A stretch of 64,000 nt of DNA, from the NCBI GenBank assembly GCA_001801485.1, contig MGXV01000086.1, forward strand, positions 1 through 64,000. The letters run 5' to 3'. Below the pieces are notes generated by a model. The model had not been told where the DNA came from. It ran no database searches and worked only from the letters and a program-made list of their open reading frames with translations. Within the stretch, counting starts at the first letter, position 1. Each line of letters begins with the position of its first letter. Both the position numbers and the translations under genes were made by a program. The stretch comes from Gammaproteobacteria bacterium RIFCSPHIGHO2_12_FULL_37_14 (lineage in GTDB: Bacteria > Pseudomonadota > Gammaproteobacteria > DSM-16500). This document shows positions 43,935 to 52,652 of this stretch, one piece after another.

Positions 43935-45371
43935 ATGCGAGCACGTGATAAAAATCAGAATAATAAGTTAGTACAAATTCAAGGCTGGGACAGTATCACC
44001 TCTACTTTTAACGATAAAATAAAAGATGGAATACTGGAATTATATCTATTCGTTCCCATGTGCGTTTACTCAGTGGAAAATAAAATTTCCAATCAACAGC
44101 TCGCAGCTTTTGCTCGAGAGTTGCCAGACTACGTAAAGTCATTCCTCATGGAAAATACTTGCTCGTTTAAAGTTTTCTTTTTTGAAAATGAAAAAAATCC
44201 AGAAGCTGTAGAAACATGGCGTCTTAATAATCAGGAATCGATACGTATGTTAGGTGATGATGCTATTCGCGTTCCAGAATGGCGGAAAAATAATCGGCTT
44301 CGAGGGGAATTTTTTCAACGTTATATTAATTTCATAGAAAATCTTTCCATCGATGAGCAAGCACTTAAATATGATTTCGATTTAATATCTGATATCGATA
44401 CAGAACGTCGCCTTGGAACAATTTATCTTAAAGCGACGACAGCAGGATTACAGTATGAAGTTATCAAGCCGGATGAAAAAGATTCGAAGAAGATGCTTAA
44501 AGTAAATACTATTTCATGGGATAAATTATCAGATTTTCCAAGAAATTCGTTAGATATTGTTCAATCGAAAGAAAAATATTTACTCGATTTATTAAAGCAC
44601 ACATCAAAAGCGGGTCACACGCTGGGTCTTAATGAAGCAGAAGAAGCTATTAATCAAGATGTAGATGAGTATTTAAATCGTGCAAATAGCGATAGCAGAA
44701 GAGCATTGCCTGGTTTCCAGGAGACAACGCGAGAGGAAGCAAGAGAGCATGTTATTGCAGAAACAGTAGATACGCTGATGCAAGCCTCACCAAAAGATTC
44801 GTTGCGGTTAACGATTGTTTTGCATCCTGAGAGACTACATCGAGCTGTTTATCACGGTATGAGACATCTTGATGAACTTGGTTTTGTGAAGGGTTCTCTT
44901 GCGTATCAAAAAATAAAATTTAAAGAAGTTGCAGTGAAAGAAGTGACACTCAAGGAGAAACCTCAGCAGTTTGAAAAAGACTCAACAAAAGTATTCTTTG
45001 ATATATTGTTTACTCGAGCAGAAGAAGCAAACAAAGCAAAAGATTCTGTAAAAATCGGTTTTTATATGGACATGGCTGCCGGAGTACTGAGTCGTTTAGA
45101 AGAAAAAAACGGTTTAAATGAAAAAAAGCCAAAAAGTATAGAGGAAGAAAGTAAACTGAAAGAGTCTACAGGATGGATATTGGAAAAGTTTTCTAAACAT
45201 AACAACAACAAACCTTCTATTCCAATGGGAAATGTTGTTTCAGTGAAAAATATGCCTGATCGATTAACTCCCGCAGTGATTCCGCAGGATCTCAATCGCC
45301 AAGATATATCTGAAAGTCTACCCTCGCCGCAATCACCAGATATTACGACAAGGTCGTCGCTATCACCATAA
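43935..45371 (+). CDS. Unrecognised 478-residue protein, possible effector
   Basis: A large soluble protein with no signal peptide or membrane helix; GGAGTG precedes the ATG. The N-terminal ~170 residues look globular (LELYLFVPMCVYSVENKI, SFKVFFFENEKNPEAVETW). The middle is strongly helical and charged, and the last ~60 residues are disordered and Ser/Pro/Thr-rich (ESLPSPQSPDITTRSSLSP). I recognise no domain. Size, isolation, AT-rich flanks and the polar C terminus are compatible with a type IV-secreted effector, but nothing proves it. It has its own putative operator upstream and is not in an operon. Confidence 0.65.
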   Translation: MRARDKNQNNKLVQIQGWDSITSTFNDKIKDGILELYLFVPMCVYSVENKISNQQLAAFARELPDYVKSFLMENTCSFKVFFFENEKNPEAVETWRLNNQESIRMLGDDAIRVPEWRKNNRLRGEFFQRYINFIENLSIDEQALKYDFDLISDIDTERRLGTIYLKATTAGLQYEVIKPDEKDSKKMLKVNTISWDKLSDFPRNSLDIVQSKEKYLLDLLKHTSKAGHTLGLNEAEEAINQDVDEYLNRANSDSRRALPGFQETTREEAREHVIAETVDTLMQASPKDSLRLTIVLHPERLHRAVYHGMRHLDELGFVKGSLAYQKIKFKEVAVKEVTLKEKPQQFEKDSTKVFFDILFTRAEEANKAKDSVKIGFYMDMAAGVLSRLEEKNGLNEKKPKSIEEESKLKESTGWILEKFSKHNNNKPSIPMGNVVSVKNMPDRLTPAVIPQDLNRQDISESLPSPQSPDITTRSSLSP

Positions 45372-45476
45372 AGGATTGGCGTGCCTGATATTTATTATTT
45401 CCGTTTGCCTTAAGGTGAATGGAAAAAAATAGTAAATGTTTTCGCTAGTTAAATATAACCTCGTGAACGATTACTC

Positions 45477-46046
45477 TTATTTGGCGTATTGAAAGATTTT
45501 TACAACTTTTTGTACACCAACTACTTGTCGAGCAATATCAACAGCGGTATCTGCTTGGTCACGATTGACTATTCCGATTAAATAAACTACTCCGTTTTCT
45601 GTCACTACTTTAATCGAACTAGATTTTAAATCATCGGTGGCTAACATTTGGCTCTTAATTTTAGTGGTGATCCATGAATCGCTCGTGCGAGTTAACGTGG
45701 AAGTGGGTCCTTCTAGGGCTAATTGATTATAAACTCGTGATACATCCGGCACGGATTTAGCTATTTCTTCTGCTTGTTGTCGCCAATTAGCATCAGGTGT
45801 TTCGCCAGTGAGGAGTACTACTCGGTTAAATACGGTGACCTCAATGTGACTGTCATCTTTTAGAGCAGGAATAGTTCTAATTTTATTAATAATAGCATTA
45901 GCGATTTGCGTATCTTGTACAGCATTTTGCAGGGTACGATGATCATAGACAATGGCTATTGCAGCCGCTCCTGCAGCCGCTCCTGCGACAAAAATGCAAC
46001 CTTGAAGGCTTAATGTTAATGCAAAAAAAGCAATTAATTTTTTCAT
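45477..46046 (-). CDS. dolP: BON-domain outer-membrane lipoprotein (DolP/YraP)
   Basis: A periplasm-facing lipoprotein supporting outer-membrane integrity. 189 residues: a signal with lipobox ([10 protein letters not shown], Cys17), a short Gly/Ala-rich hydrophobic stretch, then two BON domains ([23 protein letters not shown] with [33 protein letters not shown] with [17 protein letters not shown]). It is last in the order lpoA-yraN-diaA-dolP, as in E. coli, and its ATG overlaps the diaA stop by 4 bp. Confidence 0.94.
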   Translation of the reverse strand: MKKLIAFFALTLSLQGCIFVAGAAAGAAAIAIVYDHRTLQNAVQDTQIANAIINKIRTIPALKDDSHIEVTVFNRVVLLTGETPDANWRQQAEEIAKSVPDVSRVYNQLALEGPTSTLTRTSDSWITTKIKSQMLATDDLKSSSIKVVTENGVVYLIGIVNRDQADTAVDIARQVVGVQKVVKIFQYAK

Positions 46047-46651
46047 GCTATCGTTTCCCCATGCCCAAATAAGCGAAAATCAACAATGTCACAGATACAA
46101 TGAATAATGAGTAAGTGCGTTTCTTGTATGCGGGCCGTTTCAAAGGCTGGCACACGAACCTCAATGTCTTTTTCTTGTAAATGATCGGCTATTTTACCAC
46201 CATCATGACCAGTTAGTGCAATCACTCCAATGTTTTTATCATGTGCTGCTTTAATCGCATTGAGGATATTAATCGAGTTGCCGCTAGTTGAAATGGCTAA
46301 TAATAAGTCACCTGTATGTCCTAGAGCGCGTATTTGTTTAGCAAAAACGTCACTGAAATGATAATCGTTAGCAATCGCGGTTAGTGTGGGTAGATCCGAC
46401 GAGAGCGCAAAGGCGGGTAACCCCGGTCTTTCTTGTTTAAAACGGTTAAGCATTTGCGAACTAAAATGCAATGCTTCGCAGGCAGAGCCTCCATTGCCAC
46501 AACTTAATATTTTATTTCCTTCTAGGAGGGCTTGTACAATTTCTTCACTTGCTTCAGCAATCACATTAATTATCGCATCGGCCGAATTTATTTTGGTTTG
46601 TATACTTTCGGTAAAATTTGATTTAATACGTTCGACTATACTATTCATCAT
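46043..46651 (-). CDS. diaA: SIS-domain protein, DnaA initiator-associating factor DiaA type
   Basis: A 202-residue SIS (sugar isomerase) domain protein: [21 protein letters not shown] near residue 48, [19 protein letters not shown], and LTGHDGG. The family contains both DiaA (a DnaA-binding tetramer stimulating replication initiation) and GmhA (sedoheptulose-7-phosphate isomerase). The position between yraN and dolP indicates DiaA. Because a HddA-like heptose kinase is encoded elsewhere in the window without a gmhA, an isomerase role cannot be excluded. It starts at 46651 (ATGATG) with a GGAAGAAG-like site upstream. Confidence 0.88.
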   Translation of the reverse strand: MMNSIVERIKSNFTESIQTKINSADAIINVIAEASEEIVQALLEGNKILSCGNGGSACEALHFSSQMLNRFKQERPGLPAFALSSDLPTLTAIANDYHFSDVFAKQIRALGHTGDLLLAISTSGNSINILNAIKAAHDKNIGVIALTGHDGGKIADHLQEKDIEVRVPAFETARIQETHLLIIHCICDIVDFRLFGHGETIA

Positions 46652-46657
46652 GTTAGT

Positions 46658-47035
46658 TCAGACTTCTTCCCAAAATGCGTTTTTGATCCAATCAATATCC
46701 CATTTGCTCGCTAATTGATTTATTGCCACAACATCAAAGCGGCTAGTTACCTGATACAATAATTTTTTTCTTTGTAAAAAATGCGTGGCTGTTTTAATGA
46801 TTTTTTTTATTTTACTCTTGTTAATACTTTCTAAGGCCGAACCATATTTATTACTTCCACGTCCTCGAACTTCAACGAATACAATATCATCACTATCCTG
46901 CATGATGATGTCAATCTCTCCGTAATAACAGCGATAATTCGTTGTTAATAAACGCAAGCCTTTTTTTAATAAAAATTGACAAGCAACTAGCTCAGCAGAT
47001 TTACCAAATTCCAGGTGTGAAGTTGAATGAGTCAC
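46658..47035 (-). CDS. yraN: UPF0102 family protein YraN
   Basis: A small restriction-endonuclease-fold protein of unclear function. The ~125 residues show GKSAELVACQFLLKKGLRLL, YRCYYGEIDIIMQDSDDIVFVEVRGR (the nuclease-like E-x-D core, with Arg where Lys is common), and KIIKTATHFL. I prefer GTG at 47035: it overlaps the lpoA stop as GTGA and has GGGA 5 bp upstream. The ATG at 47065 would add 10 residues inside lpoA and lacks a ribosome-binding site. It sits in the conserved lpoA-yraN-diaA-dolP cluster. Confidence 0.9.
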   Translation of the reverse strand: MTHSTSHLEFGKSAELVACQFLLKKGLRLLTTNYRCYYGEIDIIMQDSDDIVFVEVRGRGSNKYGSALESINKSKIKKIIKTATHFLQRKKLLYQVTSRFDVVAINQLASKWDIDWIKNAFWEEV

Positions 47036-48516
47036 ACCATTGTCCCATTTTGGATAGTTTTGCATGGCAGGCGTCGATGGATTTGATGAGTCGATGCCAA
47101 GGTTAATGCGCCAGTCGTTCCATAAATGGGGAAATTAGGCAATTGCATTAAGCGATTAAGCGATTGGCTGAGTAAATAAGCATCTAAACCGACGGCATAT
47201 AATCGATCACTTTGATTATCACTGATTTTGTGGCGAGCAATTTGTATGCTCCAAGGTGTATCACAAATAGTGACGCCATTTAAATCGACATCTTTAATCG
47301 GGTTAGGTTTACCTGAATAAACTGCAGAAGTGGCATAAACCGGAACATTATTGACATAGTAATATCGTAATAATGGCACAATGACGCGAGCCTCTTTTGG
47401 CTGGGCAAATAAGATAATGACATCAAAATCGTGGCGGCGTTGTTGTTCTAGAATATCTTTATTATTGCCTTCTTGAGTGAGTTTTTTATCGTTATCTAAA
47501 TTAATCTGCAGCAAATGAGCGATTTCTTTATTAAAATCAGAATGTGCTGAATAGTAGAATGAATCTTGTACTCGACCGCCTAAGGTATGCCAGCGAGAAG
47601 AGAAAGAGGCGGTCAATCGCTTACCCCATGGACTTTCTGGTGCAATGATAATGGCATTAGAAAGACCAGTTTCTCGTGCTCGTTCTGCTACTTGTTGGGC
47701 TTCGTCTTCTGGTAATAATCCGAATTCATAGAAATTTTTTGGTAAAGAACCAAAAAAGATATCAGTATAATTTAATGCTAGTACTGGAGTGGAAAAACCT
47801 CCCGCTCTGCTCAATTGCTGAACATCGCTTTTAATTAGTGGGCCAACGACGAAATCAGCACCATCAGTCATAGCTTGTTGATAAAGTGTAGCCACATCTT
47901 TGCCTTGTGCCGTGTCATAGAAAGAAACATTTTGTTTGCCGACCTTTGCTAAATTAGCGTAATAGGCATTTAAAAAACCTTCTCTGACCAGTTGTCCAGA
48001 TGCAGTGTAATCACCTTGTAAAGGCAGTAGAATAGCAATTTGTTGTGGCGGAAGCGCGGTCGCGAGCTGGTGAAGGGTGCCATCACTTGGTAATAGTTGA
48101 TTAGCTGGGTGTGAAGGATTTCTTGTGCGCCAGCTTAGCAATTCTTGGGCTAATGCTGCAGTATGATTGCTATTTCGTTTGCTAATGATGGCAAGCTCGA
48201 TCCAAGCTTGTTGGTCGACATCGCTAGTGGTATTTAGCATGGCAGATAATTTGGCTGTTGAATAATTTTGTAATTTCTCCCAAATGGTAGCAGTATTTCC
48301 TTCCCATAGAGCTGTTTTAGCAACCTGGGCAGTAGCAGTAGATGATTTTGAGGGGGAGGGTGTAAACGTTGAGAATGAGAGGGATGAAGAAGAACAACTG
48401 ATGATGCTAAATAATGATAATGAGATAATGGAAGTTAGCAATACTATTTTCAACCTAAAGCTAATTAAGAAGTTGTCTGGGAGAACGTTTATCCAAGATA
48501 GAATACTTATTTTCAT
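47032..48516 (-). CDS. lpoA: Penicillin-binding-protein activator LpoA
   Basis: An outer-membrane lipoprotein that activates PBP1A. 494 residues: a long N terminus with a hydrophobic signal and lipobox (SLFSIISC, Cys41), an N-terminal helical/TPR-like domain of reduced size (~60-150), then a periplasmic-binding-protein-like domain starting at QQIAILLPLQGDYTASGQLVREGF and ending near the C terminus. It is shorter than the E. coli protein (~680), mainly in the N-terminal domain, as in many non-enteric gammaproteobacteria. It is divergent from rsmI by 15 bp, the classic arrangement. Confidence 0.93.
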   Translation of the reverse strand: MKISILSWINVLPDNFLISFRLKIVLLTSIISLSLFSIISCSSSSLSFSTFTPSPSKSSTATAQVAKTALWEGNTATIWEKLQNYSTAKLSAMLNTTSDVDQQAWIELAIISKRNSNHTAALAQELLSWRTRNPSHPANQLLPSDGTLHQLATALPPQQIAILLPLQGDYTASGQLVREGFLNAYYANLAKVGKQNVSFYDTAQGKDVATLYQQAMTDGADFVVGPLIKSDVQQLSRAGGFSTPVLALNYTDIFFGSLPKNFYEFGLLPEDEAQQVAERARETGLSNAIIIAPESPWGKRLTASFSSRWHTLGGRVQDSFYYSAHSDFNKEIAHLLQINLDNDKKLTQEGNNKDILEQQRRHDFDVIILFAQPKEARVIVPLLRYYYVNNVPVYATSAVYSGKPNPIKDVDLNGVTICDTPWSIQIARHKISDNQSDRLYAVGLDAYLLSQSLNRLMQLPNFPIYGTTGALTLASTHQIHRRLPCKTIQNGTMV

Positions 48517-48531
48517 AAAGGCAATACTCTT

Positions 48532-49380
48532 ATGCTAAGTGATAAATTAGGAACATTATACGTCGTTGCTACACCAATTGGGAATCTCCAGGATATCACT
48601 TTACGGGCATTGGAGATATTAAAACTAGTCGATAGTATTGCTGCCGAAGATACGCGACATACTAGAAAGTTATTAAAGCATTTTTCAATTGATAAACCCG
48701 TTGTGGCGTTACATGATTTTAATGAGAGGAAGCAACTGCAAATATTGATTGCACAGTTACAGCAAGGAAAATCGATTGCTCTCGTAAGCGATGCGGGGAC
48801 GCCATTAATTAGTGATCCCGGATTTCCATTTGTTAGGGAAGCTAGAACATGCGGTATAAAAATCATACCTATTCCAGGCGCTTGTGCGGCAATTACTGCG
48901 TTAAGTGTTGCTGGATTACCGACAGATAAATTTGTATTTGAGGGTTTTTTACCTGCTAAGCAAGAAGCCCGTCAGCGACACTTACTGACATTGGTGAATG
49001 AAGTGCGCACGATAGTATTCTACGAAGCGCCGCATCGTTTACTTTCAACCTTGCAATCGATGATGGAAGTATTTGGTGGCGATAGAATGAGTAGTGTTGC
49101 TCGCGAATTAACAAAAATTTACGAATCCATTATAACGAATAATTTACAATCACTTTTCACTTATTACACTTCACACCAAGTGGAACAGCGTGGCGAAATT
49201 GTTATTTTAGTGGCGGGCGTGGATCCCGAGGTAAATACTCAGAATATTGTTTCATCTACTCATGTATTAGAAATTTTGTTATCAGAATTACCGCTCAAGC
49301 AAGCGGTTAAGTTAGCAAGTGAAATTACTGGTCAACGAAAGAATGTGTTATATGAAATGGCCCTCGCTAAGCGCTTGTAA
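48532..49380 (+). CDS. rsmI: 16S rRNA (cytidine-1402-2'-O)-methyltransferase
   Basis: Methylates C1402 in the ribosomal P site. 282 residues with the tetrapyrrole-methylase fold: GTLYVVATPIGNLQDITLRALEILK at the start, AAEDTRHTRKLLKHF, LVSDAGTPLISDPGF, and KFVFEGFLPAKQEAR. The C terminus contains KQAVKLASEITGQRKNVLYEMAL. The lpoA start is only 15 bp away on the other strand, so their promoters must overlap each other's leader or coding DNA. Confidence 0.97.
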   Translation: MLSDKLGTLYVVATPIGNLQDITLRALEILKLVDSIAAEDTRHTRKLLKHFSIDKPVVALHDFNERKQLQILIAQLQQGKSIALVSDAGTPLISDPGFPFVREARTCGIKIIPIPGACAAITALSVAGLPTDKFVFEGFLPAKQEARQRHLLTLVNEVRTIVFYEAPHRLLSTLQSMMEVFGGDRMSSVARELTKIYESIITNNLQSLFTYYTSHQVEQRGEIVILVAGVDPEVNTQNIVSSTHVLEILLSELPLKQAVKLASEITGQRKNVLYEMALAKRL

Positions 49381-49428
49381 AACAGATAAAAATTTTTAGT
49401 CCGTCAAATTCGAGTATAATCATCTTTT

Positions 49429-49803
49429 ATGATAAATATGACACCAAAAAAAATATTATTCACTCAGGATATTGTTCACAATATTCGCGAGCTTTGTGCG
49501 CTTGTTTTTAACATTGCAACAGATGAGCAATTATGTAAGATTTTTTGCATTAGCCATGAGCAAATGGAAATGGTCATGAAACAATTAGTTAATCCAATTC
49601 CCGATTGGATCTTTGATCACCGATCATTAGCCGAGGAAATAAAAAATATTATTGCAAGAGAATTTATTTTTTTTCAATTACAAGAAAAGTGGGATGATCC
49701 GCATTATCAAGATGATTTAGAAAATTTTATTAATATTTTTTCTAGAGATATACAGCATAAAATTGAAGCGTATAAAAATCATCAATTACGCGAGGTGAGA
49801 TAA
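49429..49803 (+). CDS. Unrecognised 124-residue protein
   Basis: A helical, slightly acidic protein without signal peptide or membrane segment (HNIRELCALVFNIATDEQL; EKWDDPHYQDDLENFINIF). A TATAAT box at 49415-49420 would place transcription start within a few bases of the ATG at 49429, so the mRNA may be nearly leaderless; the ATG at 49438 is an alternative. It is followed 1 bp after its stop by another orphan gene, so the two form an operon. I recognise no family; a co-occurring pair raises the idea of partner proteins, but there is no direct support. Confidence 0.55.
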   Translation: MINMTPKKILFTQDIVHNIRELCALVFNIATDEQLCKIFCISHEQMEMVMKQLVNPIPDWIFDHRSLAEEIKNIIAREFIFFQLQEKWDDPHYQDDLENFINIFSRDIQHKIEAYKNHQLREVR

Positions 49804-49804
49804 A

Positions 49805-50383
49805 ATGGCTTACAATCCAGACGCAATAAAATTAATGAATAAGATAGTTAGCTTAAGCTACTCAATGGACAATAAGTTTATTGAATTGACAGAAAAAGAC
49901 AAGCAAACGATTGCGCAATTTTTAATGGATTTTATCCAGGGTAATGAAAATTTAAAGAATGCACCCGGATTAAATCAAACGCATTTAAGATTGTTTTTTT
50001 ACGGTCGAAAATTATCCCAATCAAATGAACAAAAGGGAGAGAGTGATGTTGTGGAATGGTGTCGCAGGGTTGCTATTGCTCGTGATATGGCTACCTTAAA
50101 ACGATTATTTGATGTATGCAATGAATTAGGCATTATCAAGCAACAACCGATGCTTGATCAAGCATATCAAAGAATTATTGCTGCGCAAGAATTAATTAAA
50201 GATGTTGAAAGCAAACAGCATATTGTGTTGCATATTGGTAGCAATGAACCTGGTTTACGTATGTATAGTAATGATGTTAATTATCCATACCCACCATCAC
50301 AAGGATTATCTTCGCGCGAATGCTTTGAGCAAGTGATTGCATATTTTCAATCGACATTATCGTTTCGTCCTAAACAGGAATGA
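49805..50383 (+). CDS. Unrecognised 192-residue protein
   Basis: Mostly helical (IAQFLMDFIQGNENLK, WCRRVAIARDMATLKRLFDVCNELG) with a Pro/Tyr-rich C-terminal part (MYSNDVNYPYPPSQGLSS). No signal peptide or transmembrane segment. GAGGTGAG precedes the ATG. It is translationally adjacent to the orphan at 49429 and overlaps the convergent glycosyltransferase gene by 37 bp at the 3' end. No family recognised. Confidence 0.55.
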   Translation: MAYNPDAIKLMNKIVSLSYSMDNKFIELTEKDKQTIAQFLMDFIQGNENLKNAPGLNQTHLRLFFYGRKLSQSNEQKGESDVVEWCRRVAIARDMATLKRLFDVCNELGIIKQQPMLDQAYQRIIAAQELIKDVESKQHIVLHIGSNEPGLRMYSNDVNYPYPPSQGLSSRECFEQVIAYFQSTLSFRPKQE

Positions 50384-51543
50384 ATTTTTTTGTAAATGTC
50401 TGCGTAGCTTTTTGCGATAATGTCCCATGAGAATTTTTTTGCTGCTTCTTGATTGTTTTTTCCCATGATTGAACGTAATGTTTTATTTGCTAACAAATTA
50501 GCAATAGTTTGAGCCCAATCATATTTATTTTCGCCATCCACTAATAGCGCTTGCAATCCCAATGATTGTAAATAGCGCACAATAGGAATATCACTTGCAA
50601 TTAATGCTTTTCCCGCTGCCATTGCTTCAAGCTGAACGATTCCAAAGGGTTCTGTCCATTGCTTGCCTTGAGTAGCAAACAGCACTAATTTTGCTTGAGC
50701 AAATAAGATTTTTTTTGTTTCGTTTTTCACATACCCTGTAAAGATGATACTGCGGTTGGGGAGGTGAGACGGGCGATACTCAGTGATGACATTTAGTTGA
50801 TAATTTTTAGCCTGCTGTTGCAATGATTGTTCACTTGACCCCGTTCCAGCAATGATTAATGAAATATCCATACCTTGTTTTACAAGATTTGCATACGCAT
50901 CAATCAACACAGAAAAACCTTTTTCAGGTTCCAGCCGTCCTATCGCTAATAGGTAATTCGATTCTGGTAAATCAGCATATTTTATCCAATCATTCCTATC
51001 GACACCATTATGAATCAGGGTGCTTTTTGAGGAGACTGAGCAAAATTTTTCTGCAGCCTCAGCCATGATAGGAGAAAGATGAGTAATAAAACGTGCTTGA
51101 TTTAATATTTTTTGACAGCGGCGACGAATATGAAATTGTCGCATGCGCTTAGAATGACTAGATAAAAGATCGCTATGACTCGTGACCACATAAGGAATAT
51201 CAAGTTGTTGATCGATATGCATAGCCATATAGCCAGCTCGATACACTCCTTGAGCATGAATCAGATCAATTTTTTCTTTTTTACAAATTTCAATAAGTAC
51301 TTTTGTTGCACTTTTAGACACGAAAAAACCAGGTTTTAGCAAGGGTCCAACATAGTGAGGAACTTGATTGGTAAGTAGATGAGGGTTGATTAACTGCTTA
51401 GACTTTTTCTTTTCAGGAGCAGTATAAATGATGCTATCAATACCGAAAGTTTTTAGAGCGAGTGGCAGAAAATGCAAAAATTCAGCTAAACCGCCTAGTT
51501 GTACATCCGTGTAGCGATGACATAAAAAAAGGACGCGTATCAT
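50347..51543 (-). CDS. Glycosyltransferase family 4
   Basis: A 398-residue GT-B enzyme: N-terminal VLFLCHRYTDVQLGGLAEFL, then IDLIHAQGVYRAGYMAM, and the C-terminal donor domain with LLAIGRLEPEKGFSVLIDAY and EPFGIVQLEAMAAGKALIAS. It lies 33 kb from the main polysaccharide locus, so it may act on LPS core, lipid or another glycan. The open frame begins at 51573, but the ATG at 51543 has AGGAT 6 bp upstream and starts at the conserved MIRVLFLC. Its start is only 31 bp from the 5' end of rnpB on the other strand. Confidence 0.88.
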   Translation of the reverse strand: MIRVLFLCHRYTDVQLGGLAEFLHFLPLALKTFGIDSIIYTAPEKKKSKQLINPHLLTNQVPHYVGPLLKPGFFVSKSATKVLIEICKKEKIDLIHAQGVYRAGYMAMHIDQQLDIPYVVTSHSDLLSSHSKRMRQFHIRRRCQKILNQARFITHLSPIMAEAAEKFCSVSSKSTLIHNGVDRNDWIKYADLPESNYLLAIGRLEPEKGFSVLIDAYANLVKQGMDISLIIAGTGSSEQSLQQQAKNYQLNVITEYRPSHLPNRSIIFTGYVKNETKKILFAQAKLVLFATQGKQWTEPFGIVQLEAMAAGKALIASDIPIVRYLQSLGLQALLVDGENKYDWAQTIANLLANKTLRSIMGKNNQEAAKKFSWDIIAKSYADIYKKIHSCLGRNDNVD

Positions 51544-51561
51544 GAATAATCCTATATATGC

Positions 51562-51567
51562 TAGAAT
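51562..51567 (+). promoter_or_regulatory. Putative -10 box of rnpB
   Basis: TAGAAT ends 7 bp before the predicted RNase P RNA 5' end. The matching -35 region would fall on the start codon of the divergent glycosyltransferase gene; no clear -35 hexamer is seen. Confidence 0.4.
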
Positions 51568-51574
51568 AATCACC

Positions 51575-51964
51575 GAGTCAGTTAGACAATCGCCTGTTTA
51601 TCAGGAGGAAAGTCCGGGCTCCGCAGGGTAAAGTGCCAGGTAACGCCTGGGAAGCATGAGCTTACGGAAAGTGTCACAGAAAATAAACCGCTATTTTATG
51701 GCCTGTTGATATTCTACTATGCTGGCTCCTTTCAGCTTTAGCAAAATATCAACAGGCCATACTAGTAAGGGTGAAAAGGTGCGGTAAGAGCGCACCGCGT
51801 AATTGGTAACAATTATGGCAGGATAAACCCCACTTGGAGCAAGACCAAATAAAAACTCGTTAGTGTGATCCGCACTGAGTTTGGGTAGGTCGCTTGAGGT
51901 GCTTGGTGACAGGCATCCTAGATGAATGATTGTCCACGACAGAACCCGGCTTATCGACTGACTC
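51575..51964 (+). ncRNA. rnpB: RNase P RNA (M1 RNA, bacterial type A)
   Basis: The catalytic RNA that matures tRNA 5' ends. The 5' GAGTCAGT pairs with the 3' ACTGACTC to form P1. Conserved core blocks are present: GGAGGAAAGTCCGGGCTCC, GTGCCAGGTAACGCCTGG, GGTGCGGTAAGAGCGCACC, and CCTAGATGAATGATTGTCC followed by ACGACAGAACCCGGCTTATC. Compared with E. coli, P3 is reduced to a 4-bp hairpin (CCTG-TTTAT-CAGG), while P12 is greatly lengthened to a 17-bp perfect stem (arms ~51698 and ~51771). It lies between a glycosyltransferase gene and the dcw cluster. Ends are inferred from P1. Confidence 0.96.
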
Positions 51965-52036
51965 AATATTTTTTCTATATCACCTTGGGAAGGAAATTAA
52001 ATTGACTTCTTAACCACAGCATAAATAACACTATTT

Positions 52037-52080
52037 GTGGGATTTAGTGGCACAAAGTGTATATTTGTGGAAAATTGTGG
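52037..52080 (+). promoter_or_regulatory. MraZ operator: five GTGG/GTGT repeats at 10-bp spacing
   Basis: GTGG occurs at 52037, 52047, 52067 and 52077, and GTGT at 52057, exactly 10 bp apart. Established knowledge: MraZ binds direct TGGGN repeats of this spacing upstream of its own gene. A TATATT box (52081-52086) directly follows, so the repeats overlap the likely dcw promoter. Confidence 0.85.
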
Positions 52081-52167
52081 TATATTAACTCTTACCCACA
52101 AGGATTTCTTGACTGCTAAAGCGGTAGGGGGGTTAGGCCTTGTGGGCTTTCTCGAGGGGATAATGCG

Positions 52168-52629
52168 ATGTTTCGCGGAATTAACGGGATTAACATCGAT
52201 GCAAAGGGCCGAATGGTGATGCCGACCCGTTACCGCGAGCGTTTGCAATTGGATAGTAAGAGTACATTAATATTAACAATTGATACAGAAGAACGCTGTT
52301 TATTGCTTTATCCATTACCAGAGTGGGAGGAAATTGAAAGGAAACTGGCTGTTTTACCAAGCTTTAATCCTGCTGCAAGACGAATTCAACGCTTACTGAT
52401 AGGACATGCAGCGGATATAGAAATGGATAATCAAGGACGAATGTTGCTACCACCTTTATTACGCGAATACGCAGGATTGAAAAAACGAGCGGTTTTGGTG
52501 GGGCAAGGAAAGAAATTTGAGTTATGGGATGAAGCTCATTGGGAAAAATGTCGTATTTGTTGGTTAGAAGAAGAATCTAGCTCAACTCATTCTGCATTAC
52601 CAGATGAGGTAAAATCTATTTCGTTATAA
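52168..52629 (+). CDS. mraZ: Transcriptional regulator MraZ
   Basis: An AbrB-like DNA-binding ring protein that represses the dcw cluster. 153 residues with two MraZ domains: FRGINGINIDAKGRMVMPTRYRE near the start and ADIEMDNQGRMLLPPLLREYAGL at ~80-105. GAGGGG precedes the ATG. It heads the division/murein cluster and is itself preceded by a five-repeat MraZ operator, so autorepression is expected. Confidence 0.97.
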   Translation: MFRGINGINIDAKGRMVMPTRYRERLQLDSKSTLILTIDTEERCLLLYPLPEWEEIERKLAVLPSFNPAARRIQRLLIGHAADIEMDNQGRMLLPPLLREYAGLKKRAVLVGQGKKFELWDEAHWEKCRICWLEEESSSTHSALPDEVKSISL

Positions 52630-52652
52630 CTTGATGGAGCGTATACACCAAC

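Noticed and set aside
46043..46651. gmhA partner for the heptose kinase
   Set aside because: The yraN-SIS-dolP context matches DiaA; an isomerase role is kept only as an alternative.
51691..51966. 91-residue open frame on the minus strand
   Set aside because: It lies wholly inside rnpB and reads antisense through its conserved helices; the composition is not protein-like.
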